Positions 43,932 to 53,958 of a DNA stretch of 64,000 bases are shown here, piece by piece; within the stretch, counting starts at the first letter, position 1; each line of letters opens with the position of its first letter. A program made the translations under genes and the position numbers. The stretch comes from Streptomyces sp. 135. Its GTDB lineage: Bacteria; Actinomycetota; Actinomycetes; Streptomycetales; Streptomycetaceae. The DNA lies in NCBI RefSeq assembly GCF_020026305.1, contig NZ_CP075691.1, positions 2,294,001-2,358,000 of the forward strand, read 5' to 3'. The notes under the pieces are model-generated. The model was not told where the DNA came from. It saw only the letters and a program-made list of their open reading frames with translations, and did not search any database.

Positions 43932-45479
43932 GTGACTGCTCTGACTCTCAGCACCGCCGCCGCGTCCGGCCTGCGTGCCGACGCGATCGTCGTCGGTGTC
44001 GCGAAGGGCTCTGGCTCCAAGGGGGCTCTGGTCGTCGCACCCGGCGCCGAGTCCGTGGACAAGGCGTACGACGGCAAGCTCGCCTCGGTCCTGGAGACCC
44101 TCGGCGCCTCGGGCGGCGAGGGCGAGGTGACGAAGCTGCCCGCGCCGTCCGGCATCAAGGCCCCGGTCGTCGTCGCGGTCGGCCTCGGCGAGGTCCCGGA
44201 GAAGGACGAGACGTACGGCACGGACGCGCTGCGCCGTGCCGCAGGCGTCGCCGCCCGCGCCCTGACCGGCGTGAAGAAGGCCGCGTTCGCGCTGCCCGTC
44301 GAGGACGCCGACGACATCTGCGCCCTCGGCGAGGGCGCGCTGCTCGGCGCGTACTCCTTCGTCGCGTACAAGGACCAGGGCGACACCAAGCCCGCGAAGA
44401 AGAACGGCAAGGACGCCAAGGCGCCGCTCGCCGAGGCCGTCCTGCTCGGCGGCAAGCCCCGCGACAAGGCGTACAAGGCCGCGGTCGAGCGCGCCACCGC
44501 CGTGGCCGAGGAGCTGAACCGCGCCCGCGACCTGGTCAACACCCCGCCGAACGACCTCGACCCCGAGGCCTTCGCGGCGGTCGCCACCGCGGCCGCCAAG
44601 GAGCACGGCATCAAGGTCCAGGTGCTCGACGAGAAGGCGCTCACCAAGGGCGGCTACGGCGGCATCCTCGGCGTCGGCGCGGGCTCGGACGCCCCGCCGC
44701 GCCTGGTGAAGCTCTCGTACACGCACTCCAAGGCCAAGAAGCACCTCGCCTTCGTCGGCAAGGGCATCACGTACGACTCGGGCGGCATCTCGCTGAAGCC
44801 CGCCGGTCACAACGAGACCATGAAGTGCGACATGGCCGGTGCCGCGGCGGTCTTCGCCGCCGTCGTCGCCGCCGCGCGCCTCGGCCTCGAAGTGAACGTC
44901 ACCGGCTGGCTGGCGCTCGCCGAGAACATGCCGTCCGGTTCCGCCACCCGCCCCGGCGACGTCCTGCGGATGTACAGCGGCAAGACCGTCGAGGTCCTGA
45001 ACACCGACGCCGAGGGCCGTCTGGTGCTGGCCGACGCCATCGCCAAGGCCTCCGAGGAGCGGCCCGACGCGATCGTCGACGTGGCGACCCTGACCGGCGC
45101 CATGATGGTGGCGCTCGGCAACCGCACCTTCGGCATCATGGCCAACGACGACGCCTTCCGTACGTCGGTCCACGAGATCGCCGAGGAGGTCGGCGAGCCG
45201 TCCTGGCCCATGCCGCTCCCCGCCGAACTGCGCAAGGGCATGGACTCCGCCACCGCCGACATGGCCAACATCGGCGACCGGATGGGCGGCGGCCTGGTCG
45301 CCGGCCTCTTCCTCCAGGAGTTCGTGGGCGAGGGCATCATCTGGGCGCACCTCGACGTGGCGGGCCCGGCCTTCCACGAGGGCGCGCCGTTCGGCTACAC
45401 CCCCAAGGGCGGCACCGGCACCGCGGTCCGCACCCTGGTCCGCCTCGCCGAGCGCACCGCCGCGGGCGACCTGGGCTGA
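43932..45479 (+). CDS. pepA: leucyl aminopeptidase (M17 family)
   Basis: 515 residues, GTG start. The C-terminal catalytic domain has the two-metal signature: GKGITYDSGGISLKP, KCDMAGAAAVFAAV, and NTDAEGRLVLADAI, the M17 hallmark. The N-terminal domain is variable and Lys/Ala-rich (TKPAKKNGKDAKAPLAE insert near 155). It releases N-terminal residues from peptides in the cytoplasm. Ends at a strong hairpin terminator. Confidence 0.96.
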   Translation: MTALTLSTAAASGLRADAIVVGVAKGSGSKGALVVAPGAESVDKAYDGKLASVLETLGASGGEGEVTKLPAPSGIKAPVVVAVGLGEVPEKDETYGTDALRRAAGVAARALTGVKKAAFALPVEDADDICALGEGALLGAYSFVAYKDQGDTKPAKKNGKDAKAPLAEAVLLGGKPRDKAYKAAVERATAVAEELNRARDLVNTPPNDLDPEAFAAVATAAAKEHGIKVQVLDEKALTKGGYGGILGVGAGSDAPPRLVKLSYTHSKAKKHLAFVGKGITYDSGGISLKPAGHNETMKCDMAGAAAVFAAVVAAARLGLEVNVTGWLALAENMPSGSATRPGDVLRMYSGKTVEVLNTDAEGRLVLADAIAKASEERPDAIVDVATLTGAMMVALGNRTFGIMANDDAFRTSVHEIAEEVGEPSWPMPLPAELRKGMDSATADMANIGDRMGGGLVAGLFLQEFVGEGIIWAHLDVAGPAFHEGAPFGYTPKGGTGTAVRTLVRLAERTAAGDLG

Positions 45480-45495
45480 TTCGCGAGCATCGCCT

Positions 45496-45530
45496 CGGGG
45501 CTCCGGACGTTCCACGCGTCCGGGGCCCCG
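45496..45530 (+). terminator. terminator downstream of pepA
   Basis: CGGGGCTCCGGACG (45496-45509) pairs with CGTCCGGGGCCCCG (45517-45530), 14 bp with one wobble, loop of seven. The remaining 250 bases before lpdA show no ORF and presumably carry its promoter. Confidence 0.7.
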
Positions 45531-45777
45531 CGTGATTTCGCCCTCGACGAAATCCGTACGTTCGTACACGGCAGAACCGCTGGAGACGGCTGATCGGACG
45601 TCTCACAGCCTGGCCCGGCGTCCCGCCTCCCGTCGACAAGTGCGAAGATGGGTTCTCGGCAGGACAGGGCCCCCACCAAAGGGCCGAAACAAGAGCGGCC
45701 GAATACCAGCCGACCGACCGGTCGTCCCCCGCGCAAAAGGGGTCCGGCGTACGGCGCACATGCATGGAGGACGTGAC

Positions 45778-47166
45778 GTGGCGAACGACGCCAGCACCGT
45801 TTTCGACCTAGTGATCCTCGGCGGCGGTAGCGGCGGTTACGCCGCGGCCCTGCGCGGAGCGCAGCTGGGCCTGGACGTCGCCCTGATCGAGAAGAACAAG
45901 CTCGGCGGCACCTGCCTGCACAACGGCTGCATCCCCACGAAGGCGCTGCTGCACGCCGGCGAGATCGCCGACCAGGCGCGCGAGGCCGACCAGTTCGGCG
46001 TGAAGGCCACCTTCGAGGGCATCGACATCGCGGCCGTCCACAAGTACAAGGACGACGTCATCTCCGGCCTCTACAAGGGCCTCCAGGGACTCGTCGCCTC
46101 CCGCAAGGTGACGTACATCGAGGGTGAGGGCAAGCTCTCCTCCCCGACCTCCGTGGACGTGAACGGGCAGCGGATCCAGGGGCGCCACGTGCTCCTCGCG
46201 ACCGGTTCCGTGCCGAAGTCGCTGCCGGGCCTGGAGATCGACGGCAACCGCATCATCTCCTCGGACCACGCGCTGACCCTGGACCGCGTGCCGGAGTCCG
46301 CGATCATCCTGGGCGGCGGCGTCATCGGCGTCGAGTTCGCCTCGGCGTGGAAGTCCTTCGGGACCGACGTCACGGTCATCGAGGGCCTCAAGCACCTCGT
46401 GCCCGTCGAGGACGAGAACAGCTCCAAGCTCCTTGAGCGCGCGTTCCGCAAGCGCGGCATCAAGTTCAACCTCGGCACCTTCTTCGAGAAGGCCGAGTAC
46501 ACCGAGAACGGCGTGCGCGTCACCCTCGCCGACGGCAAGACCTTCGAGGCCGAGGTCCTCCTGGTCGCCATCGGCCGCGGCCCGGTCTCCCAGGGCCTCG
46601 GCTACGAGGAGCAGGGCGTCGCCATGGACCGCGGCTACGTCCTGGTCGACGAGTACATGCAGACCAACGTCCCGACGATCTCGGCCGTGGGCGACCTGGT
46701 GCCGACGCTCCAGCTCGCGCACGTCGGCTTCGCCGAGGGCATGCTGGTGGCGGAGCGCCTGGCCGGTCTCAAGCCCGTCCCGGTCGACTACGACGGCGTG
46801 CCCCGGGTGACGTACTGCCACCCCGAGGTCGCCTCCGTGGGCATCACCGAGGCCAAGGCCAAGGAGATCTACGGCGCGGACAAGGTCGTCGCCCTCAAGT
46901 ACAACCTCGCGGGCAACGGCAAGAGCAAGATCCTCAAGACCGCGGGCGAGATCAAGCTCGTCCAGGTCAAGGACGGTGCCGTGGTCGGCGTCCACATGGT
47001 CGGCGACCGCATGGGCGAGCAGGTCGGCGAGGCCCAGCTGATCTACAACTGGGAGGCGCTGCCGGCCGAGGTCGCCCAGCTCATCCACGCCCACCCGACG
47101 CAGAACGAGGCGCTGGGCGAGGCCCACCTGGCCCTCGCGGGCAAGCCGCTGCACTCCCACGACTGA
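45778..47166 (+). CDS. lpdA: dihydrolipoyl dehydrogenase (E3)
   Basis: 462 residues from a GTG at 45778 (ATGGAGGAC upstream); the frame is open earlier without similarity. It reoxidises dihydrolipoyl groups of 2-oxoacid dehydrogenase complexes with NAD. FAD-binding GGGSGGYAAAL, redox disulfide Cys46-Cys51 (GGTCLHNGCIPTK), NAD-binding GGGVIGVEFASAW and the C-terminal HAHPTQNEALGEA with the catalytic His-Glu dyad are all present. It lies 108 bases upstream of sucB and would serve both SucB and the pyruvate complex. Confidence 0.96.
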   Translation: MANDASTVFDLVILGGGSGGYAAALRGAQLGLDVALIEKNKLGGTCLHNGCIPTKALLHAGEIADQAREADQFGVKATFEGIDIAAVHKYKDDVISGLYKGLQGLVASRKVTYIEGEGKLSSPTSVDVNGQRIQGRHVLLATGSVPKSLPGLEIDGNRIISSDHALTLDRVPESAIILGGGVIGVEFASAWKSFGTDVTVIEGLKHLVPVEDENSSKLLERAFRKRGIKFNLGTFFEKAEYTENGVRVTLADGKTFEAEVLLVAIGRGPVSQGLGYEEQGVAMDRGYVLVDEYMQTNVPTISAVGDLVPTLQLAHVGFAEGMLVAERLAGLKPVPVDYDGVPRVTYCHPEVASVGITEAKAKEIYGADKVVALKYNLAGNGKSKILKTAGEIKLVQVKDGAVVGVHMVGDRMGEQVGEAQLIYNWEALPAEVAQLIHAHPTQNEALGEAHLALAGKPLHSHD

Positions 47167-47209
47167 TCTTCAGTCTTCGGGCGCGACGAGACGACGACCA
47201 GACTTCCTT

Positions 47210-47240
47210 CCCCAAGCTCTCGACTACGCTCGAGCAGGGG
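47210..47240. repeat. intergenic hairpin repeat between lpdA and sucB
   Basis: CCCC, then AAGCTCTCGACTACGCTCGAGC, then A and GGGG, folding as an imperfect stem. I recall near-identical CAAGCTCTCG...CTCGAGC elements between many Streptomyces genes. It sits in the lpdA-sucB gap and may attenuate read-through. Confidence 0.5.
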
Positions 47241-47274
47241 AGGCCCCAATCTTTTGTAAGGAGCAACTGAAACC

Positions 47275-49089
47275 ATGGCGGTTTCCGTATCCCTTCCGGC
47301 GCTCGGCGAGAGCGTCACCGAGGGCACTGTCACCCGTTGGCTGAAGGCCGAAGGCGAGCGCGTCGAGGCCGACGAGCCGCTGCTCGAGGTCTCGACCGAC
47401 AAGGTCGACACCGAGATCCCGGCCCCCGCCTCGGGCATCCTGGCCTCCATCAAGGTCGCCGAGGACGAGACGGTCGAGGTCGGCGCCGAGCTGGCCGTCA
47501 TCGACGACGGCTCGGGCGACGCGGGCGGTTCGGCCGCCCCGGCGCAGGCCGAGGCCCCGGCCGCCCCCGCCCCCGCGCAGGAGGAGGCCCCGGCCGCCCC
47601 CGCGCAGGAGGAGGCCCCCCAGCAGCAGGCCCCCGCCCAGTCCGGCGGTTCCGCCGAGGGCACCGAGGTCACCCTGCCCGCGCTCGGCGAGTCCGTCACC
47701 GAGGGCACCGTCACCCGTTGGCTGAAGGAGGTCGGCGAGGAGGTCGCGGCCGACGAGCCCCTCCTGGAGGTCTCGACGGACAAGGTCGACACCGAGATCC
47801 CCTCGCCCGTCTCGGGCGTTCTCCTGGAGATCGTCGTCGGCGAGGACGAGACCGCCGAGGTCGGCGCGAAGCTCGCCGTCGTCGGTGCGCCCGGTGCCGC
47901 CCCGGCCCCGGCCAAGGAGGAGGCCCCGGCCGCCCCCGCGCAGCAGGAGGCCCCCAAGCAGGAGGCTCCGAAGCAGGAGGCCCCGAAGCAGGAGGCCCCG
48001 AAGCAGGAGGCCCCCAAGCAGGAGGCCCCGGCTCCGGCCCAGCCCGCCGCTCCGGCTGCCGCTCCCGCCGCCCCGGCCCAGCCCGCCGCTGCCGCTCCGG
48101 CTCCGGCGCAGCGCCGCCCGGCGCAGGCTCCCGCCGCCCTGGCCCAGCAGTCGGCCCCGGCCGACGACGGCGCCTACGTGACCCCGCTGGTCCGCAAGCT
48201 GGCGTCCGAGAACGGCGTGAACCTCTCCGAGGTCACCGGTTCCGGTGTCGGCGGCCGCATCCGCAAGCAGGACGTCATCGCCGCCGCCGAGGCCAAGAAG
48301 GCCGCCCCGGCCCCGGCCGCCGCCGCGCCGAGCGCCCCCAAGGCCCCGGCCCTGGAGGCGTCCCCGCTGCGCGGGCAGACCGTCAAGATGACCCGCATGC
48401 GCAAGGTCATCGGCGACAACATGATGAAGGCCCTGCACTCGCAGGCCCAGCTGACCTCGGTCGTCGAGGTCGACATCACCAAGCTGATGAAGCTGCGCGC
48501 CAAGGCCAAGGACGCCTTCGCCGCCCGCGAGGGCGTCAAACTGTCCCCGATGCCGTTCTTCGTCAAGGCCGCCGCCCAGGCACTGAAGGCCCACCCGGTC
48601 ATCAACGCCCGCATCAACGACGACGAAGGCACCATCACCTACTTCGACGCGGAGAACATCGGCATCGCCGTCGACGCCGAGAAGGGCCTGATGACCCCGG
48701 TCATCAAGGGCGCGGGCGACCTCAACATCGCCGGCATCTCCAAGAAGACCGCCGAACTGGCCGGCAAGGCCCGCGGCGGCGGCCTCACCCCGGACGACAT
48801 GTCGGGCGCCACCTTCACCATCTCCAACACCGGCTCGCGCGGCGCCCTGTTCGACACGGTCATCGTGCCGCCGAACCAGGCCGCCATCCTCGGCATCGGC
48901 GCCACCGTCAAGCGCCCGGTCGTCATCAACCACCCCGACCTCGGCGAGACCATCGCCGTACGGGACATGACGTACCTCTCGCTCTCCTACGACCACCGCC
49001 TGGTCGACGGAGCCGACGCCGCCCGCTACCTGACCGCCGTCAAGGCGATCCTGGAAGCCGGCGAGTTCGAGGTCGAGCTCGGCCTGTAG
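47275..49089 (+). CDS. sucB: 2-oxoglutarate dehydrogenase E2, dihydrolipoamide succinyltransferase, two lipoyl domains
   Basis: 604 residues. Two lipoyl domains carry Lys43 and Lys170, each in [10 protein letters not shown]. Ala/Pro-rich linkers follow each, the second with five tandem KQEAP units. The E3-binding domain is [20 protein letters not shown]; the catalytic domain ends with [16 protein letters not shown] (catalytic His) and [14 protein letters not shown]. In actinobacteria such E2 proteins may also support pyruvate dehydrogenase, since aceE is encoded 1 kb downstream and no separate pyruvate E2 is here. Strong AAGGAG site. Confidence 0.94.
   Translation: MAVSVSLPALGESVTEGTVTRWLKAEGERVEADEPLLEVSTDKVDTEIPAPASGILASIKVAEDETVEVGAELAVIDDGSGDAGGSAAPAQAEAPAAPAPAQEEAPAAPAQEEAPQQQAPAQSGGSAEGTEVTLPALGESVTEGTVTRWLKEVGEEVAADEPLLEVSTDKVDTEIPSPVSGVLLEIVVGEDETAEVGAKLAVVGAPGAAPAPAKEEAPAAPAQQEAPKQEAPKQEAPKQEAPKQEAPKQEAPAPAQPAAPAAAPAAPAQPAAAAPAPAQRRPAQAPAALAQQSAPADDGAYVTPLVRKLASENGVNLSEVTGSGVGGRIRKQDVIAAAEAKKAAPAPAAAAPSAPKAPALEASPLRGQTVKMTRMRKVIGDNMMKALHSQAQLTSVVEVDITKLMKLRAKAKDAFAAREGVKLSPMPFFVKAAAQALKAHPVINARINDDEGTITYFDAENIGIAVDAEKGLMTPVIKGAGDLNIAGISKKTAELAGKARGGGLTPDDMSGATFTISNTGSRGALFDTVIVPPNQAAILGIGATVKRPVVINHPDLGETIAVRDMTYLSLSYDHRLVDGADAARYLTAVKAILEAGEFEVELGL
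47956..48030 (+). repeat. five tandem 15-bp coding repeats in the sucB linker
   Basis: Unit AAGCAGGAGGCCCCG encoding Lys-Gln-Glu-Ala-Pro, five consecutive copies with only one or two base differences. Copy number probably varies between strains. Confidence 0.9.
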
Positions 49090-49134
49090 TACCGGCGCCC
49101 GGTGAGGCTGTAACACTCGTCTCATCAGCACGTA

Positions 49135-49166
49135 CGCCCCCGTTCGGAGTTATCCGGGCGGGGGCG
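49135..49166 (+). terminator. terminator downstream of sucB
   Basis: CGCCCCCG (49135-49142) pairs with CGGGGGCG (49159-49166), with an inner CGG/CCG pairing. It lies 46 bases after the sucB stop. Confidence 0.65.
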
Positions 49167-49228
49167 TCGCCGTATTGTCTAGGGGTCACACGCCCTTGGG
49201 GTCCGCAGCCCCTGCCGGAGGAGCTCTC

Positions 49229-49852
49229 ATGACCGCGCCCGTCGTTCACTCGCTGCGCGAACAGATCCGCGAGCACATCGTCGAGGGGATCGTCAGCGGG
49301 CGCTGGAAGCCGGGCGAGCGCATCGTGGAGCGTCGGATCGCCGTGGAGCTGGAGGTCTCGCAGACCCCGGTGCGCGAGGCGCTGCGGGAGCTGGAGACGC
49401 TGCGGCTCATCGAATCGGCGCCCAACAAGGGCGTGCGCGTACGGAACCTGACCGCCGCCGACCTGGAGGAGAGCTACCCCGTGCGGGCGGGCCTGGAGGC
49501 GATCGCCGCCGAGCTGGCGGCCGAGCGCCTCGCCGAGGACTGCTCGGCCCTGGAGCCCCATGTCGCGGCCCTCTACGAGGCGGACCGCGCCGCCGACGGC
49601 ACCGGGCAGGTGCGGCACACCGTGGCCTTCCACCGGGAGCTGGTGCGGGCCGCGGACAACTCCGTGCTGCTGCACACCTGGGAGGGCCTCGGCATCGAGG
49701 TCTTCACCGCCCTGTCGATCCGCTGGCTGGGCACGGTCCAGCAGTCGTACGCGGAGGAGCACGAGGCGCTGGTGTCCGCCTTCCGGCGGCGTGATCCGGC
49801 CATCGCGGAGCTGGTCAAGTCCCACGTCCTGGGGTGCGCCCCGCGGGCCTGA
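49229..49852 (+). CDS. GntR-family (FadR/FCD) transcriptional regulator
   Basis: 207 residues from the ATG at 49229 (GGAGGAG upstream); an in-frame start at 49175 lacks support. N-terminal winged helix: SLREQIREHIVEGIVSGRWKPGERIVERRIAVELEVSQTPVREAL. The C-terminal FCD effector domain is all-helical with the metal-ligand-like HTVAFHRELVRAADN and SHV near the end. It sits between sucB and aceE and probably regulates central carbon genes, with aceE the obvious candidate because palindromes lie in its upstream region. Confidence 0.92.
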   Translation: MTAPVVHSLREQIREHIVEGIVSGRWKPGERIVERRIAVELEVSQTPVREALRELETLRLIESAPNKGVRVRNLTAADLEESYPVRAGLEAIAAELAAERLAEDCSALEPHVAALYEADRAADGTGQVRHTVAFHRELVRAADNSVLLHTWEGLGIEVFTALSIRWLGTVQQSYAEEHEALVSAFRRRDPAIAELVKSHVLGCAPRA

Positions 49853-49913
49853 GCCCCGGTCGTCCGCTCATCCGTGTCCCCGTGGCCGCAGACGTGCTCC
49901 CACCTGCGTAAAC

Positions 49914-50017
49914 CCTTCAAATCGAAGGCACCGCGTGCCCGCTTTGCTGGCACCGGATGCCTACTTTCTCGGTATGGAGAGGTTTTCGCCTTCAACCCTT
50001 TGATCGATCATCGATCA
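49914..50017 (+). promoter_or_regulatory. two candidate operators upstream of aceE
   Basis: The 309-base gap between the GntR gene and aceE contains CCTTC-AAATC-GAAGG (49914-49928) and a perfect 17-bp palindrome, TGATCGAT-C-ATCGATCA (50001-50017), in an AT-richer stretch. The latter is a good dimer site. The rest of the gap looks like leader sequence with no ORF. Confidence 0.5.
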
Positions 50018-50161
50018 CGGAGTTACAGTCTCCGACGGGGTTGTGGCGGAGCCGCACAAACGACTCCCCACCAGAACCTCACGCCCTGTCCTGCCAAAGA
50101 CAACGGGCACCCCCACCCCTTACCGAACAGGGGACCCCCTCCGACTCAGGAAGGCGGCGCA

Positions 50162-52867
50162 ATGACCGACCCCTCCGCAATCCAGCCGAGCGAGCTCGAC
50201 CAGCTCCCGGACCGCGACCCCGAGGAGACCGCCGAATGGCAGGCCTCCCTGGACGCCGTTACCCAGGCGGCCGGGCCGCACCGTGCCGCGTACCTGATGC
50301 GCCGCACGCTGGAGCGTGCCGAGGGCGCGGGCCTGGCGCTGCCCAAGCTCCTCGAGACCGACTACGTCAACACCATTCCCACCTCCGCCGAGCCCGCCGT
50401 CGAGGGTGACGAGGAGATGGAGCGGAAGATCACCGCGTGGAACCGCTGGAACGCGGCCGCGATGGTCACCCGCGGTTCGAAGCACGGCGTCGGCGGCCAC
50501 ATCGCGACCTTCGCGTCCGCCGCCTGGCTGTACGAGACCGGCTTCAACCACTTCTTCAAGGGCAAGGAGTCCGGCGAGGCCGCCGGCTCCGGCGACCAGC
50601 TCTACATCCAGGGCCACGCCTCCCCCGGCATCTACGCCCGCGCCTTCCTCGACGGCCGTCTGAACGAGGCGCAGCTCGACAACTTCCGCCAGGAGGCGGG
50701 CGGCAACGGCCTGCCGTCCTACCCGCACCCGCGCCGCCTGCCCTGGCTGTGGGAGTTCCCGACGGTCTCCATGGGCCTCGGCCCGCTGTCGGCGATCTAC
50801 CAGGCGCGCTTCAACCGCTACCTCACCAACCGCGGCATCAAGGACGTCTCCGCCTCGCACGTGTGGGCGTTCCTCGGTGACGGCGAGATGGACGAGCCCG
50901 AGTCGACGGCGGCCCTCGCACTGGCCGCGCGCGAGGGTCTCGACAACCTCACGTACGTCATCAACTGCAACCTCCAGCGCCTCGACGGCCCGGTCCGCGC
51001 CAACTTCCGCGTGGTGCAGGAGCTGGAGGCCCAGTTCCGCGGCGCCGGCTGGAACGTCATCAAGGTCCTGTGGGGCAACGCCTGGGACGAGCTGTTCCAG
51101 CTCGACACCACCGGCGCCCTGGTCCGCCGCCTGCGCGAGGTGCCGGACGCACAGTTCCAGACGTACGCGACGCGCGACGCCGCCTACATCCGCGAGCACT
51201 TCTTCGGCTCCGAGCCCGCGCTCGTCGAGCTGGGCAAGCTGCTGAGCGACGACAAGATCAGCGAGTGCTTCCACCTCTCGCGCGGCGGCCACGAGGCCCG
51301 CAAGGTCTACGCGGCCTACCGTGCGGCGCTCACCCACAAGGGCGCGCCGACCGTGATCCTCGCGCAGACGGTCAAGGGCTTCACGCTCGGCAAGGGCTTC
51401 GAGTCCAAGAACGCCAACCACCAGATGAAGAAGCTGACGGTGGACGAGTTCAAGGACATGCGGGACCTCCTCGAGCTGCCGATCCCGGACAGCGCCTTCG
51501 TCGACGGCCAGGTGCCCTACGGCCACCCCGGCGCCGACTCCCCCGAGGTCCGCTACCTCCAGGAGCGCCGCGCGGCCCTCGGCGGCCCGGCCCCGGCCCG
51601 CCGCACGCAGCCGCTGGCCCCGCTGCCGGCCGCCGCGGACAAGACGTTCGCCTCCTTCGACAAGGGCTCCGGCTCGCAGAACGTGGCGACGACCATGGCG
51701 TTCGTACGCCTGGTCAAGGACCTCGTACGCGACAAGGAGACCGGCAAGCGCTGGGTGCCGATCGTCCCCGACGAGGCGCGCACCTTCGGCATGGAGTCGC
51801 TCTTCCCCTCGCTCGGCATCTACTCGCCGAAGGGCCAGACGTACGAGCCGGTCGACCGCGACCAGCTGATGTACTACAAGGAGGCCAAGGACGGCCAGAT
51901 CCTCAACGAGGGGATCACCGAGGCCGGTTCCATGGCGGACTTCATCGCCGCGTCCACGTCGTACGCGACGCACGGCGAAGCGATGATCCCCTTCTACATC
52001 TTCTACTCGATGTTCGGCTGGCAGCGCACGGCCGACCAGATGTGGCAGCTCGGCGACCAGCTCGGCCGCGGCTTCCTCGTCGGCGCCACGGCCGGCCGTA
52101 CGACGCTGACGGGTGAGGGCCTCCAGCACGCGGACGGTCACTCACCGGTGATCGCGGCGACCAACCCGGCCGCGCTCTCCTACGACCCGGCGTTCGCGTA
52201 CGAGATCGCCGCGATCGTCAAGGAGGGTCTGCGCCGCATGTACGGCGAGGCCCACGAGGGCGAGGACCAGAACGTCTTCTACTACCTCACCGTCTACAAC
52301 GAGCCCATGCCGCAGCCCGCGAAGCCCGCGGGCGTCGACGAGGGCATCGTGCGCGGCCTCTACCGCTTCAACACGGCGGAGTCCGCGGGCCTCTCCCCTG
52401 CGGCCAACGCCGCGCGCATCCAGCTGCTCGGCTCCGGCACCGCCATCCACTGGACCCTGAAGGCCCAGCAGATGCTCGCCGAGGAGTGGGGCGTGGCCGC
52501 CGACGTGTGGTCCGCGACGTCCTGGACCGAGCTGCGCCGTGACGCCCTGGAGGCGGACGAGGCGCTGCTGCGCGGCGAGGAGCGCACCCCCTACATCCGT
52601 ACGGCGCTGGAGGGCGCGCAGGGCCCGGTGCTCGCGGTCTCCGACTACATGCGCCAGGTCCCGGACCAGATCGCGCAGTGGGTCGAGCAGGACTACTCCT
52701 CGCTCGGCGCGGACGGCTTCGGCCTCTCCGACACGCGTGACGCGGCGCGCCGCCACTTCGGCATCGACGCGGAGTCGATCGTCGTCGCGGCGCTCGCGCA
52801 GCTCGCCCGCCGCGGCGAGGTGCCCGCGTCCGCGGTGAAGGAGGCCCGGGCCAAATACGGCCTGTAG
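50162..52867 (+). CDS. aceE: pyruvate dehydrogenase E1, homodimeric type
   Basis: 901 residues, ATG after AGGAAGGCGGCGCA. It decarboxylates pyruvate with thiamine diphosphate and reductively acetylates lipoyl E2. The ThDP-magnesium motif is [10 protein letters not shown] (about residue 239) with [12 protein letters not shown]. The partner domains match: HISTIDINE-rich start [27 protein letters not shown], and [16 protein letters not shown]. The length is that of E. coli AceE. It is monocistronic here, with the two likely operators upstream and a terminator after the stop. Confidence 0.96.
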   Translation: MTDPSAIQPSELDQLPDRDPEETAEWQASLDAVTQAAGPHRAAYLMRRTLERAEGAGLALPKLLETDYVNTIPTSAEPAVEGDEEMERKITAWNRWNAAAMVTRGSKHGVGGHIATFASAAWLYETGFNHFFKGKESGEAAGSGDQLYIQGHASPGIYARAFLDGRLNEAQLDNFRQEAGGNGLPSYPHPRRLPWLWEFPTVSMGLGPLSAIYQARFNRYLTNRGIKDVSASHVWAFLGDGEMDEPESTAALALAAREGLDNLTYVINCNLQRLDGPVRANFRVVQELEAQFRGAGWNVIKVLWGNAWDELFQLDTTGALVRRLREVPDAQFQTYATRDAAYIREHFFGSEPALVELGKLLSDDKISECFHLSRGGHEARKVYAAYRAALTHKGAPTVILAQTVKGFTLGKGFESKNANHQMKKLTVDEFKDMRDLLELPIPDSAFVDGQVPYGHPGADSPEVRYLQERRAALGGPAPARRTQPLAPLPAAADKTFASFDKGSGSQNVATTMAFVRLVKDLVRDKETGKRWVPIVPDEARTFGMESLFPSLGIYSPKGQTYEPVDRDQLMYYKEAKDGQILNEGITEAGSMADFIAASTSYATHGEAMIPFYIFYSMFGWQRTADQMWQLGDQLGRGFLVGATAGRTTLTGEGLQHADGHSPVIAATNPAALSYDPAFAYEIAAIVKEGLRRMYGEAHEGEDQNVFYYLTVYNEPMPQPAKPAGVDEGIVRGLYRFNTAESAGLSPAANAARIQLLGSGTAIHWTLKAQQMLAEEWGVAADVWSATSWTELRRDALEADEALLRGEERTPYIRTALEGAQGPVLAVSDYMRQVPDQIAQWVEQDYSSLGADGFGLSDTRDAARRHFGIDAESIVVAALAQLARRGEVPASAVKEARAKYGL

Positions 52868-52883
52868 GCACTCGGTACGTCGA

Positions 52884-52914
52884 TGCGGGCCCCTGCCATC
52901 GGCGGGGGCCCGCA
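52884..52914 (+). terminator. terminator downstream of aceE
   Basis: TGCGGGCCCC (52884-52893) pairs with GGGGCCCGCA (52905-52914), loop of 11. It begins 17 bases after the stop codon. Confidence 0.65.
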
Positions 52915-52936
52915 CCCGTGTGTGCGGGACGGCATC

Positions 52937-53917
52937 ATGGACGCCATGCGCGCTGCCCGCCTGATCAAGATGGTGCTCCTGCTCCAGGCCCGGCCCTCCA
53001 TGACCGCCGCCGAGCTGGCCGCCGAGCTGGAGGTGTCGGAGCGCACCATCACGCGGGACGCGCAGGCGCTGTCGGAGGCGGGCGTGCCCGTCTACGCCGA
53101 CCGGGGGCGGACCGGCGGCTACCGGCTCATCGGCGGCTACCGCACGCGGCTCACCGGGCTCGGCCGCAGCGAGGCCGAGGCGCTGTTCCTCTCCGGGGTG
53201 CCGGGCGCGCTGCGGGAGATGGGTCTTGAGGACGCGGCCTCGGCGGCCCGTCTGAAGGTGTCGGCGGCGCTCATGCCCTCGCTGCGGGACGCCCCGCACA
53301 GCGCCTCGCAGCGGTTCCATCTGGACGCGCCGGGCTGGTTCAAGGAGTCGCCCGCGCCCGAGCTGCTGCCCGCCGTCGCGGACGCGGTCTGGGACGACCG
53401 GCGGATCACCGCCCGCTACCGCCGCCAACAGGGCGAGGTGGAGCGGGAGTTGGAGCCGTACGGGCTCGTGCTCAAGGCGGGCGTCTGGTATCTGTGCGCA
53501 CGGGTGCCCGATTCCGGCTCGCACCGCGTGTACCGCATCGACCGGTTCACCGCGGTCGCCGTCGGCGAGGAACGCTTCATACGGGACGAGGAGTTCGACC
53601 TGCCGGCCTTCTGGGAGGAGCGGGCGGCGCAGTTCGCGCGGGCGATCCTGCGGACGGAGGTCGTGGTGCGGCTCACCGAGGCGGGCGTGCGTCAGCTGCC
53701 GTACGCCACCGACCGGGTGGTGGCGCGGGAGGCCATGGAGAGCGCCGGTGAGCCCGACGCGACGGGCAGGGTGACGGCCACCCTGCCCGTCGAGAGCGAC
53801 GACGTGGCGTACACGCAGCTCATGGCGCTCGGCCCGGAGGTGGAGGTGCTGGAGCCCGCCACGCTGCGGGAGCGGTTCGCGGAAGCGGCGGCGCGCTCGG
53901 CGGCGCTCTACCGGTAG
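52937..53917 (+). CDS. HTH-WYL-domain transcriptional regulator
   Basis: 326 residues from the ATG at 52937; a second ATG three codons later is possible. N-terminal helix-turn-helix (MTAAELAAELEVSERTITRDAQAL) and wing (YRLIGGYRTRLTGL), then the WYL domain (EPYGLVLKAGVWYLCARV, YRIDRFTAV), and a WCX-type C-terminal domain. WYL regulators bind nucleotides or other ligands. It is convergent with the SDR gene downstream; target unknown. Confidence 0.9.
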   Translation: MDAMRAARLIKMVLLLQARPSMTAAELAAELEVSERTITRDAQALSEAGVPVYADRGRTGGYRLIGGYRTRLTGLGRSEAEALFLSGVPGALREMGLEDAASAARLKVSAALMPSLRDAPHSASQRFHLDAPGWFKESPAPELLPAVADAVWDDRRITARYRRQQGEVERELEPYGLVLKAGVWYLCARVPDSGSHRVYRIDRFTAVAVGEERFIRDEEFDLPAFWEERAAQFARAILRTEVVVRLTEAGVRQLPYATDRVVAREAMESAGEPDATGRVTATLPVESDDVAYTQLMALGPEVEVLEPATLRERFAEAAARSAALYR

Positions 53918-53958
53918 CTGTACCGCGGAGCTGGACCGCGATCGCTGTACCGGTAGCT

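Noticed and set aside
47043..48017. Minus-strand open frame with repeated GASCFGASC
   Set aside because: It is the antisense of the KQEAP linker repeats in sucB.
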